The notes under the pieces: model-generated
Databases searched by the model: none
Seen by the model: only the letters and a program-made list of their open reading frames with translations
Told to the model about the DNA's origin: nothing
Shown: positions 18,501 to 26,752 of the stretch, piece by piece
Layout: each line of letters starts with the position of its first letter
Numbering within the stretch: position 1 is the stretch's first letter
Translations under genes and position numbers: made by a program
Source: Thermohalobaculum sp039180675
GTDB taxonomy: Bacteria; Pseudomonadota; Alphaproteobacteria; Rhodobacterales; Rhodobacteraceae
DNA: 64,000 nt
Reading direction: 5' to 3'
NCBI GenBank assembly: GCA_039180675.1
Contig: JBCDDC010000003.1
Span: 124,001 to 188,000, forward strand

Positions 18501-18955
18501 GATTGATCTCGGAGGCCGCGCCTGGCCTTGATCCTGCGGTTGCAGGCGAGGTGAAAGCCGAGGCAATCGCCGTTCTGGAAGACCCGGATCTCGCATGGAT
18601 CTTCGCCGATGGGACGCTTGGTGAGGTTGAGGTAAGCTTCGCGACGGAGCTTTCAGGCGCGTTCCCGATGCTCGGCCGTATCGATCGGCTGGTGATCGGC
18701 GAGCAATCGGTCACGATCGTCGATTTCAAGAGTGATGCGGCCGCGCCGGTGAGCGAGGAGGAGATCCCTGAGGCCTATCTCGCCCAGTTAGGCGCCTATC
18801 GCGCCGCATTGAACGAGATCTATCCTGACAAAGAGATCGTTGCGGGCCTGCTCTTCACACGAACGCGACAACTGATCCGGCCCAAGCCCGAGGCGCTCGA
18901 TCATGCCTACATGTCGGCAATCCGGGGGATTGATTTGGCCGGAGCCCGCTCCTAG
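15524..18955 (+). CDS. addA: Double-strand break repair helicase-nuclease AddA
   Basis: This is a 1143-residue UvrD/Rep-type helicase with a C-terminal RecB-like nuclease. The Walker A is GANAGSGKTRVL near residue 30, the helicase motif II reads VLVDEAQDTSPAQW, and motifs III-VI include VVGDEKQSIYSFQGA, VMTIHGAKGLEAP and LLYVALTRAEDW. The nuclease motif is MLGRIDRLVIG with TIVDFKSD. I take the ATG at 15524 because upstream codons lie inside addB in another frame. Overlap with addB enforces 1:1 synthesis of the heterodimer. Confidence 0.96.
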   Translation: MRDHDASAPQRLASAPEVSAWVGANAGSGKTRVLTERVARLLLAGAEPGRILCLTYTKAAAAEMQARLFALLGDWSMQPDGALGRMLGDLAGEAEVTSPERLAVARRLFARALETPGGLKIQTIHAFCDSLLRRFPLEAGVAPGFEVIDERQSALMLGEIRDRLASAAEAGSDEAFDLVANRLNEGAIGDLINAILSRRSGFSGPDAETLILRQLGKESALSSQAIATHHLDSLRGLMERVAAVFATGSVGDNGIADQVASALEKRANDPIGAAKALAGAVLVKSGERGGQPLKNKPTQPVRTANPGIDDAFLELAEGTMAMKEALARRASAERAHDLHIFAERLLQTYQAEKARRSLLDFDDLISRTRDLLSQSEMRAWVLYKLDRGIDHVLVDEAQDTSPAQWDVIAAITDDFHAGEAGRADQASLTRSVFVVGDEKQSIYSFQGAEPWAFGEMRERYERQLADIDDRLERPELVTSFRSAPGILRFVDEVFDGEVADGVTHTGDPIRHVAHRGGDAARIDLWPLIEPAEAPERPPWHMPVDTPSPDDPKRRLARTLAQEIRRIIAEEHLPGRGGAETRPILPQDILVLVRKRDELARALIQNLKSLDVPVAGADRLTLSEELAIKDLLSLIKAVLNQDDALSLAEVLRSPLCSVSEEELFDLAHDRKGSLWQAVMGAEAHARDVGMLADLASVAGFVSPFEFLERVLTHHDGRRRLIARLGPEAEDPIDELLAQALVFEARQTPSLHGFVAWIEAGDIALKREMDKAAGEVRVMTIHGAKGLEAPIVILPDTMGQGRGGRHPILPTPRASGTPLMLWPQRAAEDDPVTASAREEAQAREAAEAKRLLYVALTRAEDWLLLCGAGNPDRSEKSWYARMESAFDRMGPSLEVDLTGLKAPIRRMQSGDWPSSAMAKETVELIEPQRPEWVRPAPGEYRLRRLSPSSLAPHDESTTASGVDRTAARRRGEAVHALLEHLPSVDRAHWDVIVPRLISEAAPGLDPAVAGEVKAEAIAVLEDPDLAWIFADGTLGEVEVSFATELSGAFPMLGRIDRLVIGEQSVTIVDFKSDAAAPVSEEEIPEAYLAQLGAYRAALNEIYPDKEIVAGLLFTRTRQLIRPKPEALDHAYMSAIRGIDLAGARS

Positions 18956-18991
18956 GTTCAGGCTCCACGCGAACCTGATGAGGCTGAACCG

Positions 18992-19312
18992 ATGGCAACA
19001 GTAGCAGTAACCGATGCGAGCTTTGACGAAGACGTTCTGAAATCCGACACCCCTGTGGTCGTTGATTTTTGGGCGGAGTGGTGCGGTCCCTGCAAGCAGA
19101 TCGGACCGGCGCTCGAAGAGATCGCGGCGGAGATGGGTGGTTCGGTCAAAATCGCGAAGGTCAACATCGATGACAACCCGAATGCGCCCTCGCAATACGG
19201 TGTCCGGGGCATCCCGACCCTGCTGCTTTTCAAGAACGGCGAAGTGGCGGACAAGAAGGTCGGCGCCGACAGCAAATCCGGGATCTCGAACTGGATCTCC
19301 GGCGCTCTTTGA
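18992..19312 (+). CDS. trxA: Thioredoxin 1
   Basis: This is a 106-residue classical thioredoxin with active site WCGPC (Cys31, Cys34) and the cis-Pro segment GIPTLLLF. It reduces cytoplasmic disulfides together with thioredoxin reductase. It lies 36 bp after addA and is followed by a strong terminator, so it closes the tsaE-addA transcript or is transcribed from its own promoter as well. Confidence 0.97.
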   Translation: MATVAVTDASFDEDVLKSDTPVVVDFWAEWCGPCKQIGPALEEIAAEMGGSVKIAKVNIDDNPNAPSQYGVRGIPTLLLFKNGEVADKKVGADSKSGISNWISGAL

Positions 19313-19340
19313 GCCTCAGATTTAGCGCTTAAGGAATACG

Positions 19341-19368
19341 AGCGGCCTCGAGAGGGGCCGCTTTTTTG
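19341..19368 (+). terminator. Rho-independent terminator after trxA
   Basis: The arms AGCGGCC and GGCCGCT enclose an 8-nt loop, followed by a TTTTTT tract on the plus strand. It lies between convergent trxA and folC. Confidence 0.9.
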
Positions 19369-19383
19369 TTTGTGGGGCTGTTC

Positions 19384-20658
19384 TCAACCGTGGTCGCGCA
19401 AGATCGCCCCAGCCAGATAGAGCGAGCCGCAGATCAGGATGCGCGGCCTTTCTGATGTGCTGATCACCTCCTCGAAAGCAGCATCAACGCTTGCGGAGGC
19501 GGATGCTGCAATGCCTGCCTCCCCAGCCAGATGTGCCAAGGCGTCGGCTGTGAAGCTGGCCGTTGTCTCGGGGATGGCCACGGCCTTTATGCCCTCGGCG
19601 AGAGGCGCGAAGGGGCTCAGGTAATCGGTGGCCGATTTCGTCTCCAGCATCCCGGCGATGAGCCATAGTGGCGCTGGGGCTTTATGCTGGATATGCCCGA
19701 AAAGCTCCGCCAGTGCCTCCCCTGCGGCAGCGTTGTGGCCGCCATCCAGCCATAGCTCGGCTCCAGTCGGCAGCCGCTCCACAAGGGGCCCAGATTTCAG
19801 CCGCTGCATTCGGGCGGGCCAGTCTGCCCGCGTCACCGCGGCCTCAGCATCACCCTTGCCGAGCGCACGCAAAACCGCGATCGCCGTGCCTGCATTGATC
19901 ACCTGATGGCTGCCCATCAGCCTGGGGAGCGGTAAGTCCAGCAGCCCCTCTTCATCTTCATAGACGAGCCGACCGCGCTCTTCCCGAGAGATCCAGTCCT
20001 GCCCGCCAATCAGGAGCGGGGCGCCGATTTCAGCCGCGCGATCCTCGATCACCGACCGGGCTGCATCGTCTTGTGGCGCCACGACACACGGGACGCCTGG
20101 TTTCAAGATTCCGGCTTTCTCGGCGGCGATCTCTGCTAGGGTATCTCCGAGGTACTGCTGGTGATCGATCGACACAGGCGTGATTGCCGTCAAGCGAGGC
20201 ACCAGCACATTCGTGGCATCGAGCCGCCCGCCCAACCCGACCTCCAGAAGCGTGAAATCCGCGGGTTTGCGCGCCATTGCGAGAAGCGCGGCGACCGTCG
20301 TGATCTCGAAAAACGTGATCGCGGCATCCCCATTCGCGGCCTCGCATTCTTCGAGAAGCGCGGCCAGATCGTCCTCCCGGATCAGATCGCCATGCAGCCG
20401 GATCCGTTCGTGAAACCTGGCGAGGTGCGGAGAGGTGTAGACATTGGTTGCGAGGCCTGCGCCCTCAAGCCCTGCGCGGACCATGGCGAGCGTCGAACCT
20501 TTCCCGTTGGTGCCTGCGACGTGGATGACGTTCGCAAGCTGCTCCTGAGGATTGCCGACGCTCTCGAGCAGCCGCCACATCCGGTCCAGCGTGAGGTCGA
20601 TGATCTTGGGATGAAGCTCCAGCAGCCGCGCTAGGATCGCGTCACTGTGCGGGGTCAC
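19384..20658 (-). CDS. folC: Bifunctional folylpolyglutamate/dihydrofolate synthase
   Basis: This is a 424-residue Mur-ligase-fold enzyme. The P-loop is VAGTNGKGST, the second signature is ATNVLVPRLTAITPVSIDH, and the C-terminal domain contains LWLDGGHNAAAG. It adds glutamate to folates and may also make dihydrofolate. The start is GTG at 20658, which overlaps the accD coding end by 17 bp. The accD-folC coupling is common in proteobacteria. Confidence 0.95.
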   Translation of the reverse strand: MTPHSDAILARLLELHPKIIDLTLDRMWRLLESVGNPQEQLANVIHVAGTNGKGSTLAMVRAGLEGAGLATNVYTSPHLARFHERIRLHGDLIREDDLAALLEECEAANGDAAITFFEITTVAALLAMARKPADFTLLEVGLGGRLDATNVLVPRLTAITPVSIDHQQYLGDTLAEIAAEKAGILKPGVPCVVAPQDDAARSVIEDRAAEIGAPLLIGGQDWISREERGRLVYEDEEGLLDLPLPRLMGSHQVINAGTAIAVLRALGKGDAEAAVTRADWPARMQRLKSGPLVERLPTGAELWLDGGHNAAAGEALAELFGHIQHKAPAPLWLIAGMLETKSATDYLSPFAPLAEGIKAVAIPETTASFTADALAHLAGEAGIAASASASVDAAFEEVISTSERPRILICGSLYLAGAILRDHG

Positions 20659-21583
20659 TTGGCGGGTCCGTCAGCTCAGGCTCTTCCTGCACGGGCTCAA
20701 GTTTCGGGGCGGGCAGGTCGCCGCGAACGATGGGCGGGAAACCCATCAGCATTCTCAGGATCGTTCCCAGTTCGTCGCGCATCTCATGCCGGGTGATGAC
20801 CCGATCGATCATGCCGTGATCGAGAAGGTATTCCGAGCGCTGGAAGCCCTCCGGCAGCTTCTCGCGGATCGTCTGCTCGATCACCCGGGGGCCGGCGAAA
20901 CAGATCAGAGCGTCTGGTTCCGCCAAGTGGATATCCCCCAGCATCGCATAGCTCGCGGTCACTCCGCCGGTGGTTGGATGGGTGAGAACAACCACAAAGG
21001 GCAACCGGGCATCCTGCATCATGTCGACGGCAATCGTCGTGCGCGGCATCTGCATGAGGGAGAGCATGCCCTCCTGCATCCGCGCACCCCCGGCGGCGGA
21101 GAAGACGATAAGAGGAGCGCCGACGCTGATTGCATGCTCTGCCGCCCTGAGAAGCGCGTTGCCGACCGCCATCCCCATGGAGCCCCCCATGAACGAAAAA
21201 TCCTGGGCGGCGCCGACAGTGCGCACACCGTGCAGTTCGCCTTGAGCGACCAGCATCGCCTCCTGCTCGCCGGTTGCGCGGCGCGCATCGCGCATACGCT
21301 CGGTGTATCGCTTCGAGTCGCGGAAGTTCAGGGGATCCGCCAGGGCCTCGGGTACCTCAACTTCGGTGAAGATGCCTCCGTCGAAGAGTGCTCTGAAGCG
21401 CTCTCTCGGGCGGATGGCCATGTGATGGTTGCAACCGGGGCAGACCATCAGGTTCTCTGCCAGTTCCCGGTGGAAAATCATCTGCCCGCAGCTATCGCAC
21501 TTCGTCCAGAGATTCTCTGGTGTTTCACGCCGTTGGAAGAAGTTCTTGATCTTCGGCGGAACGTAGTCGGTGATCCAGTTCAT
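20642..21583 (-). CDS. accD: Acetyl-CoA carboxylase carboxyltransferase subunit beta
   Basis: This is a 313-residue AccD. The N-terminal zinc ribbon has Cys29, Cys32, Cys48 and Cys51. The carboxyltransferase core shows FMGGSMGMAVGNALLRAAEHA and a crotonase-like glycine-rich turn (SAAGGARMQEG). It works with AccA and the biotin carrier for malonyl-CoA synthesis. A short acidic, Pro-rich tail (QEEPELTDPPSD) extends past the core. Confidence 0.96.
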   Translation of the reverse strand: MNWITDYVPPKIKNFFQRRETPENLWTKCDSCGQMIFHRELAENLMVCPGCNHHMAIRPRERFRALFDGGIFTEVEVPEALADPLNFRDSKRYTERMRDARRATGEQEAMLVAQGELHGVRTVGAAQDFSFMGGSMGMAVGNALLRAAEHAISVGAPLIVFSAAGGARMQEGMLSLMQMPRTTIAVDMMQDARLPFVVVLTHPTTGGVTASYAMLGDIHLAEPDALICFAGPRVIEQTIREKLPEGFQRSEYLLDHGMIDRVITRHEMRDELGTILRMLMGFPPIVRGDLPAPKLEPVQEEPELTDPPSDPAQ

Positions 21584-21648
21584 ATGCGCTCCGAACCTTC
21601 GCGGTGACGGCTAGATAACCATGCATGAATCGATGCGCAAGCGAGGGA

Positions 21649-22050
21649 TTATTCCGGATCGCGCGTGTAATCATCCTCCGAAACCGGCTCCAGCCATGCG
21701 ATATGCTCGCCGGTTTCGTCCTTTTGCTGCATCGCGATGTGGCACATCGCATGCTCGGGATGAGCGCCGTGCCAGTGCTTCTCGCCCGGCGGGATCCAGA
21801 CCGTGTCGCCCGGGCGCAGATCTACCGGCGCTTCCCCCTCGGTCTGGAACCGGCCATAGCCTGAGACGACATAGAGTGTCTGCCCCATGGGATGCGTATG
21901 CCAGTTGGTTCTGCCGCCCGGCTGGAAGGTGACGCGCAGCGCAGAGTAGGTCGCCGGATCAGGCGCGCGAATGATCACTTCCTGCGTGACATCGCCCGTG
22001 AAGTAATCGGGGTTTGCCTTGATCGTCTTTGACTTCGGGTGCAGTTCCAT
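21649..22050 (-). CDS. Cupin-domain protein
   Basis: This is a 133-residue single-domain cupin. Motif 1 reads GRTNWHTHPMGQTLYVVSGYG with His ligands and a downstream Gly, and motif 2 is PGDTVWIPPGEKHWHGA. This combination is common in small metal-binding cupins such as quercetinase-like or mandelonitrile-lyase-like proteins. The substrate is unknown. The ATG at 22050 is taken over a TTG one codon before. It lies 12 bp after the alpha/beta hydrolase stop and is probably co-transcribed with it. Confidence 0.85.
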   Translation of the reverse strand: MELHPKSKTIKANPDYFTGDVTQEVIIRAPDPATYSALRVTFQPGGRTNWHTHPMGQTLYVVSGYGRFQTEGEAPVDLRPGDTVWIPPGEKHWHGAHPEHAMCHIAMQQKDETGEHIAWLEPVSEDDYTRDPE

Positions 22051-22062
22051 CAAGCGCTCCTG

Positions 22063-22878
22063 TCAGCTTGTTTCGAGTTCCGCGCCGAAGCGGGTGAGGC
22101 TTTCCGCCAGGCGGTCCGGTGCCTCCAGCGGCAGGAGATGGCCGTGCTCCGCCCACTCCTCGAGCCGCGTGTCCGGAATGGAGCCGAGCAGGCGCGCGAC
22201 GATATCGGCGTCATAGAAGACCCGGTCCGCGAGCCCCTGGATGTTCAGAACGGGGAGGGTCAGCGCGCTCCAATCGGGCGCCCAGTTGGTCATCGGTGAA
22301 TTTCGCATCAGGTTGGCGTGACCGCTAGCCGGGTCGGTCGGCGTGTAGCTGCCGCCGAGGAAGTTCCCGCGCATTTGTTTCAGATAATCCGGCCCGACCA
22401 GCATCGGGAAGATCGCGTCCATAAGAAGACCCACCCCGCCATGGGCCGTGACGATCGGCAAAGCATCATTGACCCAAGCGATCCTCGGCCCGATCTCACG
22501 CAGGGTGTTAAGGAAGACCAGCCCGCGCGCCTCGATCCCGCCGAGGATGGCGCGCGCGGCGTAGAGCCCTCCGACCGAGAGGCCAACGAGGACCGGTGAT
22601 TGCGGCCCGATCTCTGTGATCAGCTTTGAGAGGTCGTCAATGATCAGCTCGTCTGTGAGTTCGAGCCCGTCCGCGAAGGGGCTCTCCGCCTGTCCTCGGA
22701 AGTTGTAGCTGAGCGTGCCGAAGCCCTCGGTCCGGAGCGCCGGGGCAATCGCCGCCTCCCAATGATCCGTGCTGCCGGTCAGGGCGTTCACGAAGACGAA
22801 GGTCGATGCCGTCTGCCGGGTGGCCGGGTGGTGGATGTAGAAAAGCGCGTTTCCGCTGCCGAGATCGAGATGGGCCAT
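22063..22878 (-). CDS. Alpha/beta hydrolase
   Basis: This is a 271-residue alpha/beta-hydrolase-fold protein. The nucleophile elbow GLSVGG lies near residue 100, the oxyanion-side turn is NFRGQAESPF, and the catalytic His is in EHGHLLPLEAPDRL. The pattern resembles 3-oxoadipate enol-lactonase-like hydrolases, but I cannot name a substrate. It is paired with the downstream cupin, which may mean a shared small-molecule pathway. Confidence 0.85.
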   Translation of the reverse strand: MAHLDLGSGNALFYIHHPATRQTASTFVFVNALTGSTDHWEAAIAPALRTEGFGTLSYNFRGQAESPFADGLELTDELIIDDLSKLITEIGPQSPVLVGLSVGGLYAARAILGGIEARGLVFLNTLREIGPRIAWVNDALPIVTAHGGVGLLMDAIFPMLVGPDYLKQMRGNFLGGSYTPTDPASGHANLMRNSPMTNWAPDWSALTLPVLNIQGLADRVFYDADIVARLLGSIPDTRLEEWAEHGHLLPLEAPDRLAESLTRFGAELETS

Positions 22879-23005
22879 GCATGCTCCTTTATCTGCCGAG
22901 CACTTTGCAAACTAGACCCATGCGTGGGCTTAGCAAAGAGGTGGTTCAGGACCAGTACGGGTTCGGTCGTCGCAGGGAAGCGACCGATGTCCGGCCAAGG
23001 CCTGC

Positions 23006-23803
23006 TCAGCGCGCGTTGTGCGCGCCCTGTGCGAGGGTTTCGACAAAGGCGAGCACGTCCTCAGGCCTGTCGCCACGGCCGATCCTGTCGACGATGGCGG
23101 AGCCGACCACGACCCCATCCGCAACCCGCGCAATTTCAGCAGCATTTTCAGGCGTCTTGACCCCGAAACCGACGCAGACGGGAAGGTTGGCCGCGGCTTT
23201 GATCCGTGCCACCTCAGGTGCGACCTGAGCGGCTTGAGCGCTCGCCGCCCCGGTGATGCCGGTGATCGAGACGTAGTAGACAAAGCCGGACGTATTCGCG
23301 AGCACGGCTGGCAGGCGCCGATCATCGGTCGTCGGCGTTGCCAGGCGGATGAAGCTGAGCCCGGCCGCCTTCGCGGGCAGGCAGAGCTCGCCATCCTCCT
23401 CTGGTGGCAGATCGACCACGATCATCCCGTCGATCCCCGCATCTGCGGCGGCGGCCAGAAAAGCTTCCACGCCCATCGAGTAGATCGGGTTGTAGTATCC
23501 CATCAGAATGATCGGCGTCTGCTGGTCGGTTTCCCGAAACGCCCGGATCATGTCGAGCGTGCTGTCGAGCGTCATCCCATTCGCGAGCGCCCGCTGGCCC
23601 GCGAGCTGAATCGAGGGGCCGTCCGCCATCGGGTCGGTGAACGGCATGCCAAGCTCGATCACATCTACTCCGGCACCCGGCAGGCCGTTCAGGATCGCCT
23701 GCGCCGTCTCGCGATCCGGATCGCCCGCCATGGTGAAACTGACGAAGGCCGCGCGGTTCTCGGCTTCGAGCCGGGCGAATGTTGTCTCGATCCGGGAGGT
23801 CAT
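23006..23803 (-). CDS. trpA: Tryptophan synthase alpha chain
   Basis: This is a 265-residue TIM-barrel TrpA. It has the catalytic Glu in VIELGMPFTDPMADGP and the acid Asp in the following strand region (IVVDLPPEE). Loop 6 reads YYVSITGITGA, and GFGVKTPENAA is the phosphate-binding end. It cleaves indole-3-glycerol phosphate and passes indole to TrpB. It is 20 bp after a DUF2158 gene that separates it from trpB. Confidence 0.97.
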   Translation of the reverse strand: MTSRIETTFARLEAENRAAFVSFTMAGDPDRETAQAILNGLPGAGVDVIELGMPFTDPMADGPSIQLAGQRALANGMTLDSTLDMIRAFRETDQQTPIILMGYYNPIYSMGVEAFLAAAADAGIDGMIVVDLPPEEDGELCLPAKAAGLSFIRLATPTTDDRRLPAVLANTSGFVYYVSITGITGAASAQAAQVAPEVARIKAAANLPVCVGFGVKTPENAAEIARVADGVVVGSAIVDRIGRGDRPEDVLAFVETLAQGAHNAR

Positions 23804-23823
23804 CTTTGGCGGTCTGCGCTCGT

Positions 23824-24201
23824 TCAGTCGTCGCTGCGGTAGTATTTCTTGTCGCGCGGCTTGCCGTCCCAGCCCTGCCGGCGCGGTTTGTCATGGCCCC
23901 AGCCACCGTCGTCGCCGCCCTTGTCCCAGCCGCGATCGCCACCCCGGTCGCCGCCGCGTCCGCCGCGATCATGGCCGCCGCGTCCGCCGCGGTCGCCGCC
24001 GTGATGCTTGCCACCGCCGCGGCTGTCCTCGCGGAACTCCCACTTGTTAAGAAGGGCGGTGGCGAACGTATCGCGCCCGATGACGCCTTCGTTGCACCAG
24101 ACGGTCGAGATGGTGTCGGCCGCCTCGTCAGTATCCTCGACGCACATGCGCATCGAGCCGGATTTCAGGACCACGAGGTCCCCAACATAGAATTTAGCCA
24201 C
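23824..24201 (-). CDS. YodC-like DUF2158 protein with RGG/RGGD-repeat tail
   Basis: This is a 125-residue protein in two parts. Residues 1-55 match the YodC/DUF2158 layout (GDLVVLKSGSMRMCVED ... ISTVWCNEGVIGRDTFATALLNKW). Residues 58-125 are low-complexity repeats of Gly, Arg, Asp, Lys and His, reading RGGRGGHDRGGRGG and GGDRGWDKGGDDGG. RGG-rich tails bind RNA or drive condensation in other proteins; that role is inferred here. The gene lies between trpB and trpA. The tail is encoded by simple repeats, so its length may vary among strains. Confidence 0.8.
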   Translation of the reverse strand: MAKFYVGDLVVLKSGSMRMCVEDTDEAADTISTVWCNEGVIGRDTFATALLNKWEFREDSRGGGKHHGGDRGGRGGHDRGGRGGDRGGDRGWDKGGDDGGWGHDKPRRQGWDGKPRDKKYYRSDD

Positions 24202-24339
24202 GATGCTTGTCCTTACACAGATGGTCGGGCCCAGCCCTTTGTGGCAGGCCTTATGCTGCGGGAAACTGGCCGCGTCCAGTGGAATATGCGCACTTGATCG
24301 CTGCGGGTTGCGATCTTCGTCGGATGTCTCGCTGCCGCG

Positions 24340-25560
24340 CTACATCTCCTCGCCCAGGGCGTCGGCGACGGTGAAGATATCCTTGTCCCCGCGTCCGCAC
24401 ATGTTCATCACCAACAGGTGCTCGGGTGGCAGGTCCGGTGCGATCTTCGCGACATGCGCCAGGGCGTGAGAAGGCTCCAGCGCGGGAATGATGCCCTCTG
24501 TCCGGCAACAGAGCTGGAAGGCATCGAGCGCCTCCCGGTCCGTCACCGAGACGTATTCGACGCGCTTCATATCATGCAGCCAGCTATGCTCCGGCCCGAT
24601 CCCGGGATAGTCGAGGCCCGCCGAGATCGAATGCCCCTCCAGGATCTGCCCGTCCTCGTCTTGGAGCAGATAGGTGCGGTTGCCGTGGAGCACGCCGGGG
24701 CGACCCCCGGTCAGGCTCGCGGCATGCTCCATCCGATCGTCGACGCCATGGCCACCGGCCTCGACACCGATGATCCGGACGGACGGGTCGTCGAGGAACG
24801 GATGGAAAAGTCCCATCGCATTCGACCCGCCACCGATGCAGGCGACGAGACTGTCGGGCAGCCGTCCCTCCCGCTGCTCCATCTGCGCCTTCGTTTCCTT
24901 GCCGATGATCGACTGGAAGTCTCTGACCATGGCGGGGTAGGGGTGCGGGCCTGCGACCGTGCCGATGCAGTAGAAGGTGCTCTCGACATTGGTTACCCAG
25001 TCGCGCAGTGCCTCGTTCATCGCGTCTTTCAGGGTTGCGCGGCCTGAGGTGACCGGGATGACTTCGGCGCCCAAGAGCTTCATACGGAAGACATTGGGTT
25101 TCTGACGTTCCACATCGGTTGCACCCATGAAGACGATGCATTGCAGGCCAAAGCGGGCGCAGACGGTCGCCGTCGCCACGCCGTGCTGGCCCGCGCCTGT
25201 CTCGGCGATGATCCGCTCCTTGCCCATGCGCCGGGCGAGCAGGATCTGGCCCAGCACGTTGTTGATCTTGTGCGCGCCCGTGTGGTTGAGCTCGTCGCGC
25301 TTCATGTAGATTTTCGCGCCGCCCAGATGCGCGGTCAGCCGCTCCGCGAAATAGAGCGGGCTCGGCCGGCCGACATAGTGCTTCCACAGATCCTCCATCT
25401 CGGCCCAGAAGCTCTCGTCGGTCCTTGCCTTCTCGTACTCGGCCTCGAGGTCGAGAATGAGCGGCATAAGCGTCTCGGAGACGAAGCGCCCGCCGAATTG
25501 GCCAAAACGGCCGTCTTCGTCCGGACCCGTGCGGAAACTGTTGGGGGTGGCGTCGTTCAT
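24340..25560 (-). CDS. trpB: Tryptophan synthase beta chain
   Basis: This is a 406-residue PLP enzyme. The Schiff-base lysine is in HTGAHKINNVLGQ, and the phosphate-binding glycine stretch reads CIGGGSNAMG. The start MNDATPNSFR is chosen over an upstream extension because it gives the family N-terminus. It condenses indole with serine. A 138-bp spacer and a DUF2158 gene intervene before trpA; the secreted-protein and GNAT genes intervene between it and trpF. Confidence 0.97.
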   Translation of the reverse strand: MNDATPNSFRTGPDEDGRFGQFGGRFVSETLMPLILDLEAEYEKARTDESFWAEMEDLWKHYVGRPSPLYFAERLTAHLGGAKIYMKRDELNHTGAHKINNVLGQILLARRMGKERIIAETGAGQHGVATATVCARFGLQCIVFMGATDVERQKPNVFRMKLLGAEVIPVTSGRATLKDAMNEALRDWVTNVESTFYCIGTVAGPHPYPAMVRDFQSIIGKETKAQMEQREGRLPDSLVACIGGGSNAMGLFHPFLDDPSVRIIGVEAGGHGVDDRMEHAASLTGGRPGVLHGNRTYLLQDEDGQILEGHSISAGLDYPGIGPEHSWLHDMKRVEYVSVTDREALDAFQLCCRTEGIIPALEPSHALAHVAKIAPDLPPEHLLVMNMCGRGDKDIFTVADALGEEM

Positions 25561-25693
25561 ATCGGTCCTCTCACTTGCCGTGGTTTTAGCGCCATGGAGG
25601 CCTCCCGCCAATGGGGTGCATCACAGAACCGGCATCCGGCTTTGTTTCGAAATGTCGCGGATTAGCTGAGATGCCAGCAAGACGGAGGATCTG

Positions 25694-26308
25694 ATGTTTG
25701 TTCGTATGCTGGTTCTATCGATGACGCTTCTTTTCATGGCCCAGAAGGGGTCCCAGGCACAGGAAGCCCCGAGCTGCCCGGCGCCGAAGCCTGTCACGGA
25801 GGATTTCGCCTCCGGTCCCGTCAGCACGCGCGTGCAGCGGGTAACCGTGCCGGCGTTCGAGATGCTCGCCTCGGCGCGTGTTGTATCAGCGGGCGGGGGC
25901 GAACATACGCTCGACCGGTTCCCCAACCTGGAAGGCGAGGGTCTGGGGCCGCGAAACCTCTGTTTTCCGATCGGCCTGCACCAGATCAGTGGTCCTGAGA
26001 TCGCGCCCGGCTGGGATGAGATCTCTGGTATCGAGATCGGGATCGCGGGCGTGGCACTGCGTCAGACGAACTACGCAGCCAGCCACCCGGCGCTCAGCGC
26101 CGATCTGCGCGCCAGAAGCCAGTTGATCGCGCTGCCAGAACGGGAATACCTCGCCTATCTCCGCCCCAACAATACCGCGCCGCTCGATCATCGCCGGGTT
26201 GAGCTGCACGAGATCGTAGCTCATGCAATGGAGCAGGGTGTGGGCGTCTGCGATGCGTGGCTGATCAACACGGGATATCTGGTGCTCGTGCCCGTCTGCG
26301 AAAGCTGA
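25694..26308 (+). CDS. Secreted hypothetical protein
   Basis: This is a 204-residue protein. Its N-terminal signal peptide (MFVRMLVLSMTLLFMAQKG) is followed by a likely cleavage after SQAQ. Four cysteines remain in the mature part. I do not recognise a domain. It is on the plus strand between minus-strand trpB and a GNAT gene, convergent with the latter by 3 bp, so it is not part of the trp transcript. An insertion into an ancestral trpF-trpB pair is plausible. Confidence 0.65.
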   Translation: MFVRMLVLSMTLLFMAQKGSQAQEAPSCPAPKPVTEDFASGPVSTRVQRVTVPAFEMLASARVVSAGGGEHTLDRFPNLEGEGLGPRNLCFPIGLHQISGPEIAPGWDEISGIEIGIAGVALRQTNYAASHPALSADLRARSQLIALPEREYLAYLRPNNTAPLDHRRVELHEIVAHAMEQGVGVCDAWLINTGYLVLVPVCES

Positions 26309-26311
26309 GCG

Positions 26312-26752
26312 TCAGAGCGGCAGCTTCATGCCCCAGTGCGTGGCGGTGAAGCCCAGACGTTCGTAGAAACGCTTTGCATCTTCGCGGCTGATATCGGTAG
26401 TGAGTTGCACAAGTTTCGCACCGTCAGCCCGTGCGTGGTTGATCGCCGCCTCGACCAGCTTCTCGCCAACCCCTTTGCCACGGTGGTCTTTATGAACCCG
26501 CACGCCCTCGACCTGGGCGCGGGATGTTCCGGCCCGTGAGAGGCCGTGGATCAGGGTGTATTGCAGGCATCCGATCAGGGTCGCGCCGTCCTCGGCCACC
26601 AGGACTACGTTGCCGGGCTGCTCCGCCATGTGGGCAAAGGCAGTGAAATAGACCGGATCGCCCGGCCGCTCCCGACTCGCCCCAAGTGTGTCATCGGCAA
26701 GCAGGGCGGCGATTTGCTGAACATCGGCCTCGACTGCCACTCTGATCTTCAT
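26312..26752 (-). CDS. GNAT-family N-acetyltransferase
   Basis: This is a 146-residue GNAT protein. The acetyl-CoA pyrophosphate loop is VRVHKDHRGKGVGEKLV, and the C-terminal ERLGFTATHWGM is typical. The substrate is unknown. Its ATG overlaps the trpF stop by 4 bp (ATGA), so it is translated with trpF although it has no evident role in tryptophan synthesis. Confidence 0.88.
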   Translation of the reverse strand: MKIRVAVEADVQQIAALLADDTLGASRERPGDPVYFTAFAHMAEQPGNVVLVAEDGATLIGCLQYTLIHGLSRAGTSRAQVEGVRVHKDHRGKGVGEKLVEAAINHARADGAKLVQLTTDISREDAKRFYERLGFTATHWGMKLPL

